From positions 62,001-126,000 of the forward strand of contig NZ_JASNRC010000004.1 of NCBI RefSeq assembly GCF_030411995.1: DNA of 64,000 bases. Direction: 5' to 3'. The DNA comes from Massilia sp. YIM B02769. GTDB taxonomy: Bacteria; Pseudomonadota; Gammaproteobacteria; Burkholderiales; Burkholderiaceae_D. Within the stretch, counting starts at the first letter, position 1. Each line of letters begins with the position of its first letter. Both the position numbers and the translations under genes were made by a program. The notes beneath the pieces were generated by a model. The model was not told the DNA's origin and made no database searches. It saw only the letters and a program-made list of their open reading frames with translations. Below, in pieces: positions 1 through 9,248 of this stretch.

Positions 1-2
1 TG

Positions 3-830
3 CCGATCGCTTCGCTGACCAAGCTGATGACCGCCATGGTCATCCTCGACGCGAAGCAGGACATGCAGGAACTGATCGAAATCGACCGCAGCGACGTCGA
101 CACGCTCAAGCACAGCAGCTCGCGCGTGCCGGTCGGCGCCAGCATCCCGCGTGAAGACGTGCTGCAGCTGGCCCTGATGTCCTCGGACAACCGCGCCGCC
201 GCATCGCTGGCCCGTACCTACCCGGGCGGCGTGCCTGCCTTCAAGGCTGCAGTGCGCCGCAAGATCGCCGCGCTGGGCATGACCAACACCGTGATCGAAG
301 AGCCGACCGGCCTGTCGCCGCACAACCGCTCGACCGCGGCCGACCTGGTCAAGATGGCGAACGCCGCCAGCGGGTACAAGGAAATCACCGACCGCACCAC
401 CGATGCCAAGAACCTGATCAGCATCAACAGCCGCGAAGTCGAGTTCCACAACACCAACCGCCTGGTCGGCGCCAAGGGCTGGGACGTCGGCCTGTCGAAG
501 ACCGGCTACACCCAGGAAGCGGGCCGCTGCCTGATCATGAGCATCAAGGCCGCCGGCAAGAACGCGACCATGGTGCTGCTGAACGCCGGCGCTTCGTCGG
601 CGCGCATCCTCGACGCCCTGAACATCCGTCGCTACATCACCGGCGAATCGCCGACGGTCGCCAGCGCTGCACGCGCGCCGACACTCAAGGCCAGCAGCCG
701 CGCTCCGCGCATCAAGGCCTCAGCCGGCCGCGTGAAGGTGAAGGCAAAAGCCTCGACCCGCAGCAAATCCAAGGTCGTGGTCACGCCGAAGAAGAAAAAG
801 GCGGTCGTGACGCGCAAGCGCCGCAACTGA
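3..830 (+). CDS. pbpG: D-alanyl-D-alanine endopeptidase (PBP7/PbpG type), 5' end outside window
   Basis: Periplasmic serine peptidase of the S11 penicillin-binding family that trims peptidoglycan cross-links. All three signature boxes are visible: SLTK (Ser codon at 12-14), SDN (183-191) and KTG (498-506, in LSKTGYTQEAG). The reading frame is open at the window edge, so the true start and signal peptide lie upstream; an ATG at 27 falls after the catalytic serine and cannot be the start. After the conserved domain the protein ends in an unusual tail of about 60 residues rich in Lys, Arg, Ala and Ser. A Rho-independent terminator follows 35 bases downstream. PbpG versus DacA/DacD is decided by the compact domain without the usual PBP5 C-terminal module; this is probable, not certain. 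Confidence 0.85.
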   Translation, partial: PIASLTKLMTAMVILDAKQDMQELIEIDRSDVDTLKHSSSRVPVGASIPREDVLQLALMSSDNRAAASLARTYPGGVPAFKAAVRRKIAALGMTNTVIEEPTGLSPHNRSTAADLVKMANAASGYKEITDRTTDAKNLISINSREVEFHNTNRLVGAKGWDVGLSKTGYTQEAGRCLIMSIKAAGKNATMVLLNAGASSARILDALNIRRYITGESPTVASAARAPTLKASSRAPRIKASAGRVKVKAKASTRSKSKVVVTPKKKKAVVTRKRRN

Positions 831-864
831 TCCGGCGCCGCCTGGGGCGGCCTGCTTCATCGAC

Positions 865-900
865 AAAGGGACTTCCGTTAGCGCGGCAGTCCCTTTTGTT
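865..900 (+). terminator. Rho-independent terminator of the endopeptidase gene
   Basis: Inverted repeat aaagggact (865-873) / agtcccttt (888-896), with a 14-base loop, followed by a T-rich run (cccttttgtttt). It lies just after the stop codon at 828-830. Confidence 0.8.
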
Positions 901-954
901 TTGGCATGCGCCAGCGTAGGCCACGCACCCGGCGGGTGTTCGCGATTCCTCACA

Positions 955-1240
955 TCCGCGCAATCGCACGACAGCCCACGATACCGCACGATTTGCCCGC
1001 GAAAGTGCGCGATATGGGTCCGCAATCGCCCGATATCCCAACGAATTCACACGCAGCCAACGCGATTGCGCACGATATCCACGGTCTTATCTCGACATAT
1101 GCCGCTGCGTATAACGGACCTCATCGTGCGAAATCGTGCGGCGCTCGCGTGATGTCGTGCCGCATTCGTGCGAATGCGCGCCGGCATCGCGCGGTTTCGC
1201 GCGCATATCGTGCGATATCGCGGACTATCGTGCGAAAACG
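955..1240. repeat. Divergent ~10-bp-phased degenerate repeat array
   Basis: This gene-free stretch lies between the convergent ends of the endopeptidase and MFS genes. The left half carries degenerate copies of cgcacgat (perfect at 985-992 and 1069-1076). The right half carries the reverse complement atcgtgcg (perfect at 1123-1130, 1133-1140, 1207-1214 and 1227-1234). Imperfect copies such as ttcgtgcg (1165-1172), tcgtgcc and tcgcgcg lie between them, mostly 10-11 or about 20 bases apart. The orientation switches near 1090-1110. No ORF here has coding character. The function is unknown; helical phasing suggests protein binding or a decayed satellite. Confidence 0.6.
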
Positions 1241-1258
1241 GGGCAATCAGGAGAATGA

Positions 1259-2509
1259 CTACCCTGCCTGGACGGCCGGCGCCATCAGCGTGAACCCTTT
1301 CAACGGCAGGCGCATCGACACGGCCGCCGCGATCACCAGCAGCACGCCCGACATGCCGAACGCCACCCAGTGCGTGCCGAAGCGGTCGAAGGCCCAGCCG
1401 CCCAGCCAGGAGCTGAGCATGGCGCCGACCTGGTGGCCCAGGTAAGCGGTGCCGTACATGACGCCGACCAGGCGCACGCCATAGATATCGGCCAGCATCG
1501 CCGACGAGGTGGCGATGCTGCCGGCCCAGACCATGCCGCCGATGGCCGCGGCGATGTACAGCTCCCAGTGGGTGCCCACCAGCAGCAGCGCAAAGAAGCC
1601 CAGGCCGCGCACCAGGTAGATCGTGCCGAGGATATTCCGGCGCGGCAGGCGGTCCGACAGGCGGCCCAGCACCAGCGTGCCGAGGATCGCCACCAGGCCG
1701 ATCAGGCCGATGCCATAGGAACTCGTCATCGCGTCGAAGCCATGGTCCATCAGCATCGGCACGCCGTGGGTACCGAGCAGGTTCATGCTGAAGCCGCAGG
1801 CGAACAGGCCGGTCACGATCTTCCAGAACGGCGCCGTCCGGACCGCCGCAGCAAAGCTCAAGCTGACGGGCGCCGCCTGGGTGGCCGCCTTGTGGACGCG
1901 GATCTGTTCGGGCAGCAGGTCGGTATGCTCGGGCGCCGCCTCGCGCATGCAGAACAGCGCCCCCGGAATCGTCACCACGGCAAAGATGATGGCGAAACCG
2001 ATCAGCGTCGACTGCCAGCCGGCCGCGTGGATGGCGGCGGTCAGGATCGGCGTCAGCAGCGCCATGCCGGCCATCGATCCGGTGGACAGGAAGAACAGCG
2101 CCATGCCGCGCTGGCGGGTGAACCAGCGGCTGATGATGGGCGTGAGCGCGACCGGACTGGTGAAGCCGAGACCGACCGACATCAGCACGCCAAAGGCGAG
2201 CAGGAAGCTCAGTGGAGTACGCGCGTTGACGGTCCAGACTACCGAGCCGAACACGATGGCCGTGCCGAGCAGCAGCACGAAACGGGTGCCGTAACGTCCC
2301 ACCAGGTAGCCCGCCAGCGGCATCGCCAGGCCGTAGCACAGCATGCCGATGGCGATGATCGAGGCCAGCAGACTGCGGCTGAAACCGAGGTCCTCGACCA
2401 TCGGCAGGAAGAAGGGACCGATGCCGAGGCGCATGCCTACCGTGAGGGTGGTCAGGAGGGTGGCGGCGGCAACGATGTTCCAGCCGAAGTACCAGGATTG
2501 TTTCGTCAT
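1259..2509 (-). CDS. MFS transporter (oxalate/formate antiporter-like)
   Basis: A 416-residue inner-membrane permease with about twelve hydrophobic segments. The MFS loop-2/3 signature appears as GYLVGRYGTR after the second helix. The N-terminus (WYFGWNIVAAATLL) and overall spacing resemble the OFA/monocarboxylate branch, so a small organic anion is the likely substrate, but none can be named. An in-frame ATG at 2563 exists, but the segment between it and 2509 is made of palindromic repeat sequence, so the start at 2509 (MTKQSWYFG) is preferred; neither start has a convincing ribosome-binding site. The gene stands alone, convergent with the endopeptidase gene. Confidence 0.8.
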   Translation of the reverse strand: MTKQSWYFGWNIVAAATLLTTLTVGMRLGIGPFFLPMVEDLGFSRSLLASIIAIGMLCYGLAMPLAGYLVGRYGTRFVLLLGTAIVFGSVVWTVNARTPLSFLLAFGVLMSVGLGFTSPVALTPIISRWFTRQRGMALFFLSTGSMAGMALLTPILTAAIHAAGWQSTLIGFAIIFAVVTIPGALFCMREAAPEHTDLLPEQIRVHKAATQAAPVSLSFAAAVRTAPFWKIVTGLFACGFSMNLLGTHGVPMLMDHGFDAMTSSYGIGLIGLVAILGTLVLGRLSDRLPRRNILGTIYLVRGLGFFALLLVGTHWELYIAAAIGGMVWAGSIATSSAMLADIYGVRLVGVMYGTAYLGHQVGAMLSSWLGGWAFDRFGTHWVAFGMSGVLLVIAAAVSMRLPLKGFTLMAPAVQAG

Positions 2510-2548
2510 GATGAAAAAGCCGGGGTCATGAAAAGCCGGAAAAGCCGG

Positions 2549-2679
2549 GATCAGGTCTGCCATTCGGATACGGGTTCGGCCGGGGTTCAGCCGGGGTTCA
2601 GCTGTAGATCCCGGCGCTTCCTCCTTACGCCCCCGCCATCTACAGCAGGGGCCGTGTTCGGATGGCAGACCTGCCCCCG
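2549..2679. repeat. Bipartite palindromic repeat, family 2
   Basis: Two inverted copies of a ~25-base motif: tcaggtctgccattcggata (2551-2570) and its complement-type copy around 2652-2679 (gttcggatggcagacctgcc). The pair lies between the start of the MFS gene and the end of the M16 protease gene. The same motif recurs at 6389-6489 and 58497-58530. Short direct duplications (ccggggttcag, twice) lie between the arms. Confidence 0.65.
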
Positions 2680-2702
2680 TCGTGTTGACGCTTGGTTTTC
2701 GC

Positions 2703-5555
2703 TTACTTGCCGATCACTACCGGCTGGTCGAATCCCAGCTCCTGCATGCGCGGCAACTGGGTCTTGGCGTCCCCCACCACCAGCCAGACCATCTTCGACG
2801 GATCGAGGTACTTCTGCGACAGCGACTGGATCTGCGGCAGCGTCATGGTCTTGACGATGCCTTCGCGGTCCTTGACGTAGTCGGCGCGCCAGCCGTACTT
2901 GCTGATGTTATCCAGCATGCCCAACTTCGCCGCCGAGGTCTCGAAAGCGCGTGCGTTACTCTTGATGAGGAAGTTCTTGGTGGTCTCCAGGTCGGCCGCC
3001 GAATAGGTGGACGGATACGCCTGCAGCACCTGCTTCACCAGTTGCGCCGATTCGAGCGTGACGTTGCTGCGTACGCCGCTGGCAATCGTGAACGGCCCGG
3101 CGCTCTGGCTGCCCGAGAAGCCCGAATTGATGCCGTAGGTGTAGCCCTTCCCTTCGCGCAGCTGCTGGGTCAGGCGCGAAGCGAAACCGCCGCCGCCCAG
3201 GATGTAATTGGTAACGGTGGCCGGGTAAAAGTCCGGATCGGTCGCAGCCAGCGCGCGGTAGCCGATGCGCAGAACCGATTGCTTCGCGTCCGGCACATCG
3301 ACGAAATACACCTTCGATGGCGCACGCGCGGCCGCACTTGACGCCGCCGGCAGCGTGACCGGTTTGGCTTTCCAGTCGCGGTTCAATTCGGCCAGGGACG
3401 CGCTGATCGCCGCTTTCGGCAAGGCGCCGACCACCTGCATGCGCGCCACCGATGGCGACAGGTTTGCGCTGTAATACGCCTTCAGGTCGTCGATGGTAAT
3501 CGCGTTCACGCTCGCCGCCGTGCCCAGGATATTGCGCGAACGCGGATCGTCCTTGCCGTAGACCAGCTGGTTGAAGTGGATACTGGCCAGTGCGTTCGGA
3601 TCGGCTTCCTGCTGGCGGATCTGGCTCAACACGCTCTGCTTGATCAGCGCGAATTCCTTCTCGTCCCAGCGCGGCTGTAACAGGATTTCCTCGACCAGGT
3701 CCAGCGTCGCCGCGTAATTGCGGGCCAGCGTCGTGACGCTGATGCGCACGTCTTCGCTGCGTGCCGCTACGTTGATCGACGCACCCAGTTGCTGGATCGC
3801 TTCTTCCAGTTCCTGCGGGGTCTTCTTCGCCGTGCCCTGGGTCATCAGGCGCGCCATCAAATTGGCCACGCCCACCTTTTCCGGCTTGTCGAGCAGCAGG
3901 CCGCCATCGATGGCGATCTCGAACTGCACCAGCGGCACTTCCTTGTTCTCGATGCCGACCACGCGCATGCCATTCGCCAGCGACGCGCTCCACACCTGCG
4001 GCACCTTCACCACCGGGGCGGGACCATACGGCGGCTCCTTGCTGCGGTCGAAGCTCGACGGCGTCTTCGCGTACTCGGCGTTCGCGCTCGGGTCGACCGC
4101 GTTCTCGGCGCCCTGCACTACCTTCTCTTCGACCACGTCGGCCTTGCCCGAACCGCTCAGGGCCAGTTCCAGCTTGCCGCGCGGGACAAAGCTGGTCGCC
4201 ACATACGGCTTGCCCTTGATGTAGGTGTCGTACACACGGCGCACGTCGGCAGTGGTCACGGCCAGCGTCTTCCGGATGCCTTCCTCGATGTGGCCCGGAT
4301 TGCCGGTCAGGTAGTTGTATTCGGCCAGCAGCGCCGATTTACCCAGCACGCTCGACACCGAGTCATAGAAACGCGTTTCGAGGCCGGCCTTGATGCGGTT
4401 CAGGTCGCGCTCGGAAATGGCTTCTTTTTCGAACCTGGCGAAGGCCTTGTCGACCGAAGCCGCCACATCGTCGAGCGGCTTGCCTTCGAAGGCGCGCACC
4501 TTCAGCATGAACTGGCCGGCCAGTTCGGCGGTCTGGTTGCCCATCTGGACGGCGGGCGCCAGCTTGTCGTCTTCCACCAGCACCTGGTAGAACGGCGCGC
4601 GCTTGGTGTCGGACAGGTATTCGGCCAGCACTTCCAGCGCGTAGGAATCCGGGTGCAGGTCCTCGACGGTCGGCCAGGCCATGGTCAGCTCGGGCAGCTT
4701 GGCGAAGTTGTCCTCGTGCGCCAGCTTGACGGTCTGCTTCACCACACCGGGACGCTTGGCCATGGCCTGCATCGGCGCGCCGCGCTTGATCTCGGAGAAG
4801 TACTTCTCGACCCATTTGCGCGCCTGGGCCGGATCGAAGTCGCCGGCGATCACCAGGGTCACGTTGTTCGGCACGTACCAGAGGCGGTAGAACTCCTTGA
4901 CGTCGTCCAGGGTCGCATTCTGCAGGTCTTCCAGCGAACCGATCACCTGCCAGTTGTACGGGTGGTTTTCTGGGTACAAGGCCTTGTTGATGACGTAACG
5001 CGTGTGGCCATAAGGCGCGTTGTCGACACCTTGGCGCTTCTCGTTCTTGACGACCTGCTTTTCCTTGGCCAGCACCGGATCGGTAACGGTGTTGATGAAC
5101 CAGCCCAGCTTATCGGCCTCGGCCCAGATCATTTTTTCGAGCGCATCCTTGGGCACCGTCTGCAGGTAGTTGGTACGGTCCTGCGAGGTCGAACCGTTGG
5201 CGCCGGAGCCGCCGATGCGCGCCGTCATCTTGTCAAGGCCGCCCTTGCCCAGGTTTTCCGATTCCAGGAACAGCAGGTGTTCGAACAGGTGGGCAAAGCC
5301 GGTGCGGCCGGCCTTTTCGCGCGACGAGCCGACGTGCGCGGTCAGGTTGACGGCAACGACCGGGTCGGAGCGGTCGATGTGGAAGACCACGTCGAGGCCG
5401 TTCGGCAGCGTGAACTTCTGGAAGTCCACTTTCAGGCCGGCTTTCGCCGCGCTGGCCGCCGGCTTGGTGGCGGCCTGGGCCGGCGCCAGGGCGGTCGACG
5501 CGAAGGCCGATGCGATACACGCTGCCAACAACAGCTTCGATGGAATAGTCTTCAT
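2703..5555 (-). CDS. M16 family zinc metallopeptidase, exported
   Basis: A 950-residue pitrilysin-type protease with two M16 modules in tandem. A signal peptide covers roughly residues 1-28 (ending TALAPAQAA), placing the protein in the periplasm or outside the cell. The first module has the inverted zinc motif HLFEH (His89, Glu92, His93) and the downstream glutamate in VVKNEKRQ (about Glu172). The second module (from about residue 500) has ANLMARLM in place of the motif and is therefore non-catalytic, as is usual for one-chain M16B/C enzymes that form a two-lobed clamshell around unfolded peptides. GAGGA lies upstream of the ATG at 5555. It is monocistronic, and its substrate cannot be told from sequence. 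Confidence 0.9.
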   Translation of the reverse strand: MKTIPSKLLLAACIASAFASTALAPAQAATKPAASAAKAGLKVDFQKFTLPNGLDVVFHIDRSDPVVAVNLTAHVGSSREKAGRTGFAHLFEHLLFLESENLGKGGLDKMTARIGGSGANGSTSQDRTNYLQTVPKDALEKMIWAEADKLGWFINTVTDPVLAKEKQVVKNEKRQGVDNAPYGHTRYVINKALYPENHPYNWQVIGSLEDLQNATLDDVKEFYRLWYVPNNVTLVIAGDFDPAQARKWVEKYFSEIKRGAPMQAMAKRPGVVKQTVKLAHEDNFAKLPELTMAWPTVEDLHPDSYALEVLAEYLSDTKRAPFYQVLVEDDKLAPAVQMGNQTAELAGQFMLKVRAFEGKPLDDVAASVDKAFARFEKEAISERDLNRIKAGLETRFYDSVSSVLGKSALLAEYNYLTGNPGHIEEGIRKTLAVTTADVRRVYDTYIKGKPYVATSFVPRGKLELALSGSGKADVVEEKVVQGAENAVDPSANAEYAKTPSSFDRSKEPPYGPAPVVKVPQVWSASLANGMRVVGIENKEVPLVQFEIAIDGGLLLDKPEKVGVANLMARLMTQGTAKKTPQELEEAIQQLGASINVAARSEDVRISVTTLARNYAATLDLVEEILLQPRWDEKEFALIKQSVLSQIRQQEADPNALASIHFNQLVYGKDDPRSRNILGTAASVNAITIDDLKAYYSANLSPSVARMQVVGALPKAAISASLAELNRDWKAKPVTLPAASSAAARAPSKVYFVDVPDAKQSVLRIGYRALAATDPDFYPATVTNYILGGGGFASRLTQQLREGKGYTYGINSGFSGSQSAGPFTIASGVRSNVTLESAQLVKQVLQAYPSTYSAADLETTKNFLIKSNARAFETSAAKLGMLDNISKYGWRADYVKDREGIVKTMTLPQIQSLSQKYLDPSKMVWLVVGDAKTQLPRMQELGFDQPVVIGK

Positions 5556-5775
5556 GCAATCAGATCCTCAGAGTAGAACGGTGCGTGACAACGCAGGTTC
5601 TGGATAGTATTGCAATTTCCTGATTGCTACAATCTTGACGCCGGGGTCGCTCGTTTGGCGGGCGTGTTGGGGGATTGCCGCGCTGTCCTTGCTGAAAACC
5701 ATTGAGTTCGCTATTCCGCTACTTGCCAGATTGAAACAGTGCTAATCTGACTGCTTTCATCACGCGAGGGCGATC

Positions 5776-6384
5776 ATGTTCAAGAGACTGGCAGCGGAAG
5801 CACTAGGGTTCAGCGATATCGGCGTCATTGTCGGCTCGGCCGATTACGACAAGGTCGATGCCGACGATTACCTGTTCAGCGAAGACGGGGAGCAGATTTT
5901 CTTCCTCATCAAGAGCAAGAAGGACGAATACTGCTTCACCAACCTCGCCCTGATCCACGTGGACGGCGATTCGGCCGTGTCGTCGAAGCGCTCGATCAAG
6001 CGCTACGATTACGCGTCGTACCAGATCACCGACGTCAGCATCGAGACCGCCGGTACGCTCGACATGGACATCGAACTGAAATTCAACTTGGAAGGCACGA
6101 AGTTCTCGATCGACGTGAAGAAGAGCTTCATCGAGCAGCTGAAGGACATCTATAAAGCCCTGATCACGATCGGCAAGCAGCAAAAGCGCAATGCGCTGTC
6201 GCGCGAGAATGCCCTGCGCGCGCTGGACGCGACGGCGTCGGTGCACAAGCTGAATATCGCGCCGGGCGCGGGCAGCCTGGTGAGCCAGTATGGGGAATTG
6301 TTGGAAGCGCTGAATACGGCGATGTTCGATACGCATACCAAGCGCGATTTCAGCGATGTGTTTGTGAAGTACATCCACAACTAA
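5776..6384 (+). CDS. PH-domain protein (YvbH-like)
   Basis: A 202-residue soluble protein. Residues about 5-125 form a beta-rich bacterial PH-like domain (GVIVGSADYDKVDADDYLF at the start), and the C-terminal ~70 residues are helical and resemble the YvbH oligomerisation region. No signal peptide or membrane segment is seen. The start ATG follows gcgaggg. It is divergent from the M16 protease gene and followed by a palindromic repeat. The family is widespread but without a defined biochemical role; the assignment rests on general resemblance. Confidence 0.65.
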   Translation: MFKRLAAEALGFSDIGVIVGSADYDKVDADDYLFSEDGEQIFFLIKSKKDEYCFTNLALIHVDGDSAVSSKRSIKRYDYASYQITDVSIETAGTLDMDIELKFNLEGTKFSIDVKKSFIEQLKDIYKALITIGKQQKRNALSRENALRALDATASVHKLNIAPGAGSLVSQYGELLEALNTAMFDTHTKRDFSDVFVKYIHN

Positions 6385-6388
6385 ACAA

Positions 6389-6489
6389 GCAGGGGACATT
6401 CGGACACGCGCTCTGTTCCAGGCGCCCGCCTGAGCAGGCGGCCTGGAATTCAAGGCTGAGAGCGTGTCTGAATAGGAGACCTGCCCCCG
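6389..6489. repeat. Palindromic repeat, family 2 (hairpin copy)
   Basis: Outer arms gcaggggacattcggacacg (from 6389) and gcgtgtctgaataggagacc (from 6462) are inverted copies, and between them is an inner hairpin (ttccaggc... / ...gcctggaa, 6417-6449). The element separates two convergent genes. It reaches into the 3' end of the DUF5984-like gene, whose stop codon (6450-6452) and last ~13 residues are encoded by it. Confidence 0.7.
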
Positions 6490-7277
6490 GTTGCTGTCAA
6501 TTTCTCGATTGTTGCGATGACAGTGGGCCAATCGTACGGATAGCGGGGGTTCGCCAACTCATTGTCCAGCTGTCGCTTGCGCCTTTCCTGTTCTTCCGCA
6601 AGCGCCGCGACATCGATCCGAACCCCGGTCGCCAATCCGTTGGCCTCCAGTCTCCCTATTCGCTCCTGCATCGCGGCGCACAAACGCTCGCAAAAGTCTC
6701 GCAGCTCGGCGATGAAGCGCTCGCGCGGCAGGTAACGTGCGGCTCGTATGACGCGGGAGGCAATGGTGCCTTCAGCGACATCCGCCCGGTTCTCCCATTG
6801 GATGTGGACCCGGCCCTCGAATGACCACATGAGTGTTGTGGAAGACGCCGTCATATAGCTTGTGTCCAAGGTCCGGAGGCGGCGCATTTCGCTGGACGCG
6901 CGCAGCAAGTTGTCGCCTTCGGCCGTTGGCGGCGCATCAGCGATGTGGTTCCACCAGGCTTCCCGGTAGTTTTGCCAGGATCTTCCGGCTTCACGGGCGA
7001 AAAAGGCGTGCAATGGCTGCGGCACCTCCGTCAGGACGAATGGCGCCATCTCGGTCAGATCATCGAATAGGCGGGCCACCTGGTATTCGCAGACGTTTCC
7101 CAATGGCGTAGCTTCGTCCTTATCCGGCTCGCACCCGAACACCTGCGAATCGCCGGCATCGATCCAGAACCAGCCATCCGTCAAGCCGAACCAATTCAAC
7201 GCCGGGCCATCCGGTTCACTCCATGGAGCGATGTCTTCCAAGCGGCGCAGGCGAAACGCAAACAGTGGATGGGGCAT
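6450..7277 (-). CDS. DUF5984-like hypothetical protein
   Basis: A 275-residue cytoplasmic protein without recognised catalytic motifs. The N-terminal part (LRRLEDIAPWSEPDGPALNW followed by FGLTDGWFWID) is typical of the DUF5984 family, whose members are often encoded as stand-alone genes of unknown function. The centre is rich in Trp and acidic residues; residues about 185-245 are helical and charged. The last ~13 residues (GGRSPIQTRSQP) are encoded by a palindromic repeat, so the ancestral protein probably ended earlier. The gene lies 39 bases upstream of recD in the same orientation, but it is transcribed after the recCBD genes and need not belong to that operon. Confidence 0.6.
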   Translation of the reverse strand: MPHPLFAFRLRRLEDIAPWSEPDGPALNWFGLTDGWFWIDAGDSQVFGCEPDKDEATPLGNVCEYQVARLFDDLTEMAPFVLTEVPQPLHAFFAREAGRSWQNYREAWWNHIADAPPTAEGDNLLRASSEMRRLRTLDTSYMTASSTTLMWSFEGRVHIQWENRADVAEGTIASRVIRAARYLPRERFIAELRDFCERLCAAMQERIGRLEANGLATGVRIDVAALAEEQERRKRQLDNELANPRYPYDWPTVIATIEKLTATGGRSPIQTRSQP

Positions 7278-7316
7278 GGCGGGACGGTTTCCTATCTTGT
7301 CGAGAGTGGCGCGCGT

Positions 7317-9248
7317 TCAGCGCTCGATCAGGCTGCGCAGCCCACTGGCCCGGTGCGTCCTTCTCGCCACCGCCTCCGCCAGCACCGACCCGGCCGGCGA
7401 CACCAGCGTGAACTCCGCACTGGCCCGCGTAATCCCCGTGTACACCAGTTCGCGCGTCAGGATACCGTGCCGGTCCTCGGGCAACACCAGCACCGTATGC
7501 CGGAACTCCGAGCCCTGCGATTTGTGCACGGTCATCGCGAACGCCGTCTCGACGTTGCGCAGGCGGGTGGCCAGCACCGAGCGCACGGCATCGCCTTCCA
7601 TGAAATACACGCGCAAGGAACCCGGGCGCGCCGGATCGCTCAGCGTTAATCCAATATCGCCATTGAACACGCCGGTGCCATAGTCGTTGCGCGTCACCAT
7701 CACCGGCCGCCCGACATACCACTCGCCGCCACGGCGCAGCAGGCCCGCCGCTTCCAGGCGCTGCTCGATGGCGGTGTTCAGGCCCGACACGCCCCACTCC
7801 CCTTCGCGCACCGCGCACAGGATGCGGAAGGATTCGAAGCGCCCCAGCACCGAACGCACCCAGTCTTCGTGTGCGCTGCCCGCCGGCCGGTCGACCAGCA
7901 GCGCCAGGTAGGGCTGGTAGCCCTCCAGCGCCAGGTTGACCACGTGGTGCTGGTGCGCGCGCTCGATCCAGCGCACCTGGGCGGCGTCGCCGTTGCGCAG
8001 CACGGCCTCGGCCTCCTCGGCATCGCCGGCATTCACCGCCAGCGCCAGCTGGCCGATCGGGCCGCCGAAGCGGCGGCTGTGGCGCAGCATCACGGTTTGC
8101 TGGGCCAGCGGGCCGGCGCTGCCGAGGAATTCGGCGGGCAGCTCTTCGCCGCTGGCGACGCGCACGTAATCCGCCGTCTCCTGGCTGTAGCCGCCGGACT
8201 GGGCGTTGTGGCACAAATCGCCCAGCACGGCGCCGGCTTCCACCGAGGCCAGCTGGTCCTTGTCGCCCAGCAGGATCAATACGGCGCCGGGCGGCAGCGC
8301 GTCGAGCAGGCTGGCCATCATCTCCAGGTGCACCATCGAGGCTTCGTCGACGATCAGCACGTCGACGTCGAGCGGATTCCCGGCGTGGTGGGCGAACGAG
8401 CGTGTGTCGGGCCGCGCACCGAGCAGGCTATGCAGGGTGCGGGCGGCGCCCATGCGCTCGGTCAGCTGGCGCAGCGGCAGCGCCTCGCCCACGCGTTCGG
8501 CCAGCTCGGTCAGGGCCTTGTCGATCGACTGCTTCAGGCGCGCGGCGGCCTTGCCGGTCGGTGCTGCCAGGGCGATGCGCTGGCGCGCGGCGTCGGGTGC
8601 GGTGGCGAACAGCAGCGCCAGCAGGCGCGCCACCGTATAGGTCTTGCCGGTCCCGGGGCCGCCGGTGATGATCGCCACCGAGCCGCGCAGGGCCACGGCG
8701 CAGGCCAGCTTTTGCCAGTTCGGCTTTTCGGTGGCGCGCTGCGAGAAGAACAGCAGATCGAGCCAGGAGTGCACCTTGGCCGCGTCCACCGCGCGGGTGC
8801 CGGCGGCGCGCGCGCGGATGCTGGCGGCAACCACGGTCTCGTCGCGCCAGTAGCGGCGCAGATACAGGCGCTCGCCGTCGAACACCAGCGGCTCGCCGTA
8901 ATCGAGGTCGCCCACCTTCCACACCTGTTCGCAGGCGGCCAGCTGGGTGGCCCAGGCCTTGGCGGTCTTCGGCAGCGGCGCGACGGTGGCCGCCAGGCCT
9001 TGCCACTGTTCCTCGGTCCAGCCGAGCAAGGCGGCCGGATCGCCGGCCAGGTCGGTCAGTTGCAGGCAACTGTGACCATGCCCTTCGAGTTCGGACAGCA
9101 CCGTGGCCGCCAGCAGCATGGCCGGCGAAGCCCCACCCAGCGAGGCCACGAAGCGCGCGAATGCGCCGGACAGGCGGCGCAGCTCGCCGGCCTCCGTCAG
9201 GCGCGCGGTCTCAAGCCACAGCGCGTCGATTTTTTCTTGTTCTGTCAT
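7317..9248 (-). CDS. recD: RecBCD exonuclease V, subunit RecD
   Basis: A 643-residue SF1B 5'-3' helicase, the fast motor of the RecBCD double-strand-break repair nuclease. Walker A is GGPGTGKT (Lys202), Walker B is LIVDEASM, and the last helicase motif is MTVHKSQGSEF near the C-terminus. The frame extends upstream past 9248 as a shadow, but the ATG at 9246-9248 (MTEQEKID) overlaps the recB stop codon as ATGA, giving the typical translational coupling. Its length is close to the E. coli protein (608). It is the third and last gene of the recC-recB-recD operon. Confidence 0.95.
   Translation of the reverse strand: MTEQEKIDALWLETARLTEAGELRRLSGAFARFVASLGGASPAMLLAATVLSELEGHGHSCLQLTDLAGDPAALLGWTEEQWQGLAATVAPLPKTAKAWATQLAACEQVWKVGDLDYGEPLVFDGERLYLRRYWRDETVVAASIRARAAGTRAVDAAKVHSWLDLLFFSQRATEKPNWQKLACAVALRGSVAIITGGPGTGKTYTVARLLALLFATAPDAARQRIALAAPTGKAAARLKQSIDKALTELAERVGEALPLRQLTERMGAARTLHSLLGARPDTRSFAHHAGNPLDVDVLIVDEASMVHLEMMASLLDALPPGAVLILLGDKDQLASVEAGAVLGDLCHNAQSGGYSQETADYVRVASGEELPAEFLGSAGPLAQQTVMLRHSRRFGGPIGQLALAVNAGDAEEAEAVLRNGDAAQVRWIERAHQHHVVNLALEGYQPYLALLVDRPAGSAHEDWVRSVLGRFESFRILCAVREGEWGVSGLNTAIEQRLEAAGLLRRGGEWYVGRPVMVTRNDYGTGVFNGDIGLTLSDPARPGSLRVYFMEGDAVRSVLATRLRNVETAFAMTVHKSQGSEFRHTVLVLPEDRHGILTRELVYTGITRASAEFTLVSPAGSVLAEAVARRTHRASGLRSLIER

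Noticed and set aside
720..1445. Several open frames over the phased repeat array
   Set aside because: Their translations simply echo the repeat (Arg/Tyr/Thr-type recurring words) and none has a start signal.
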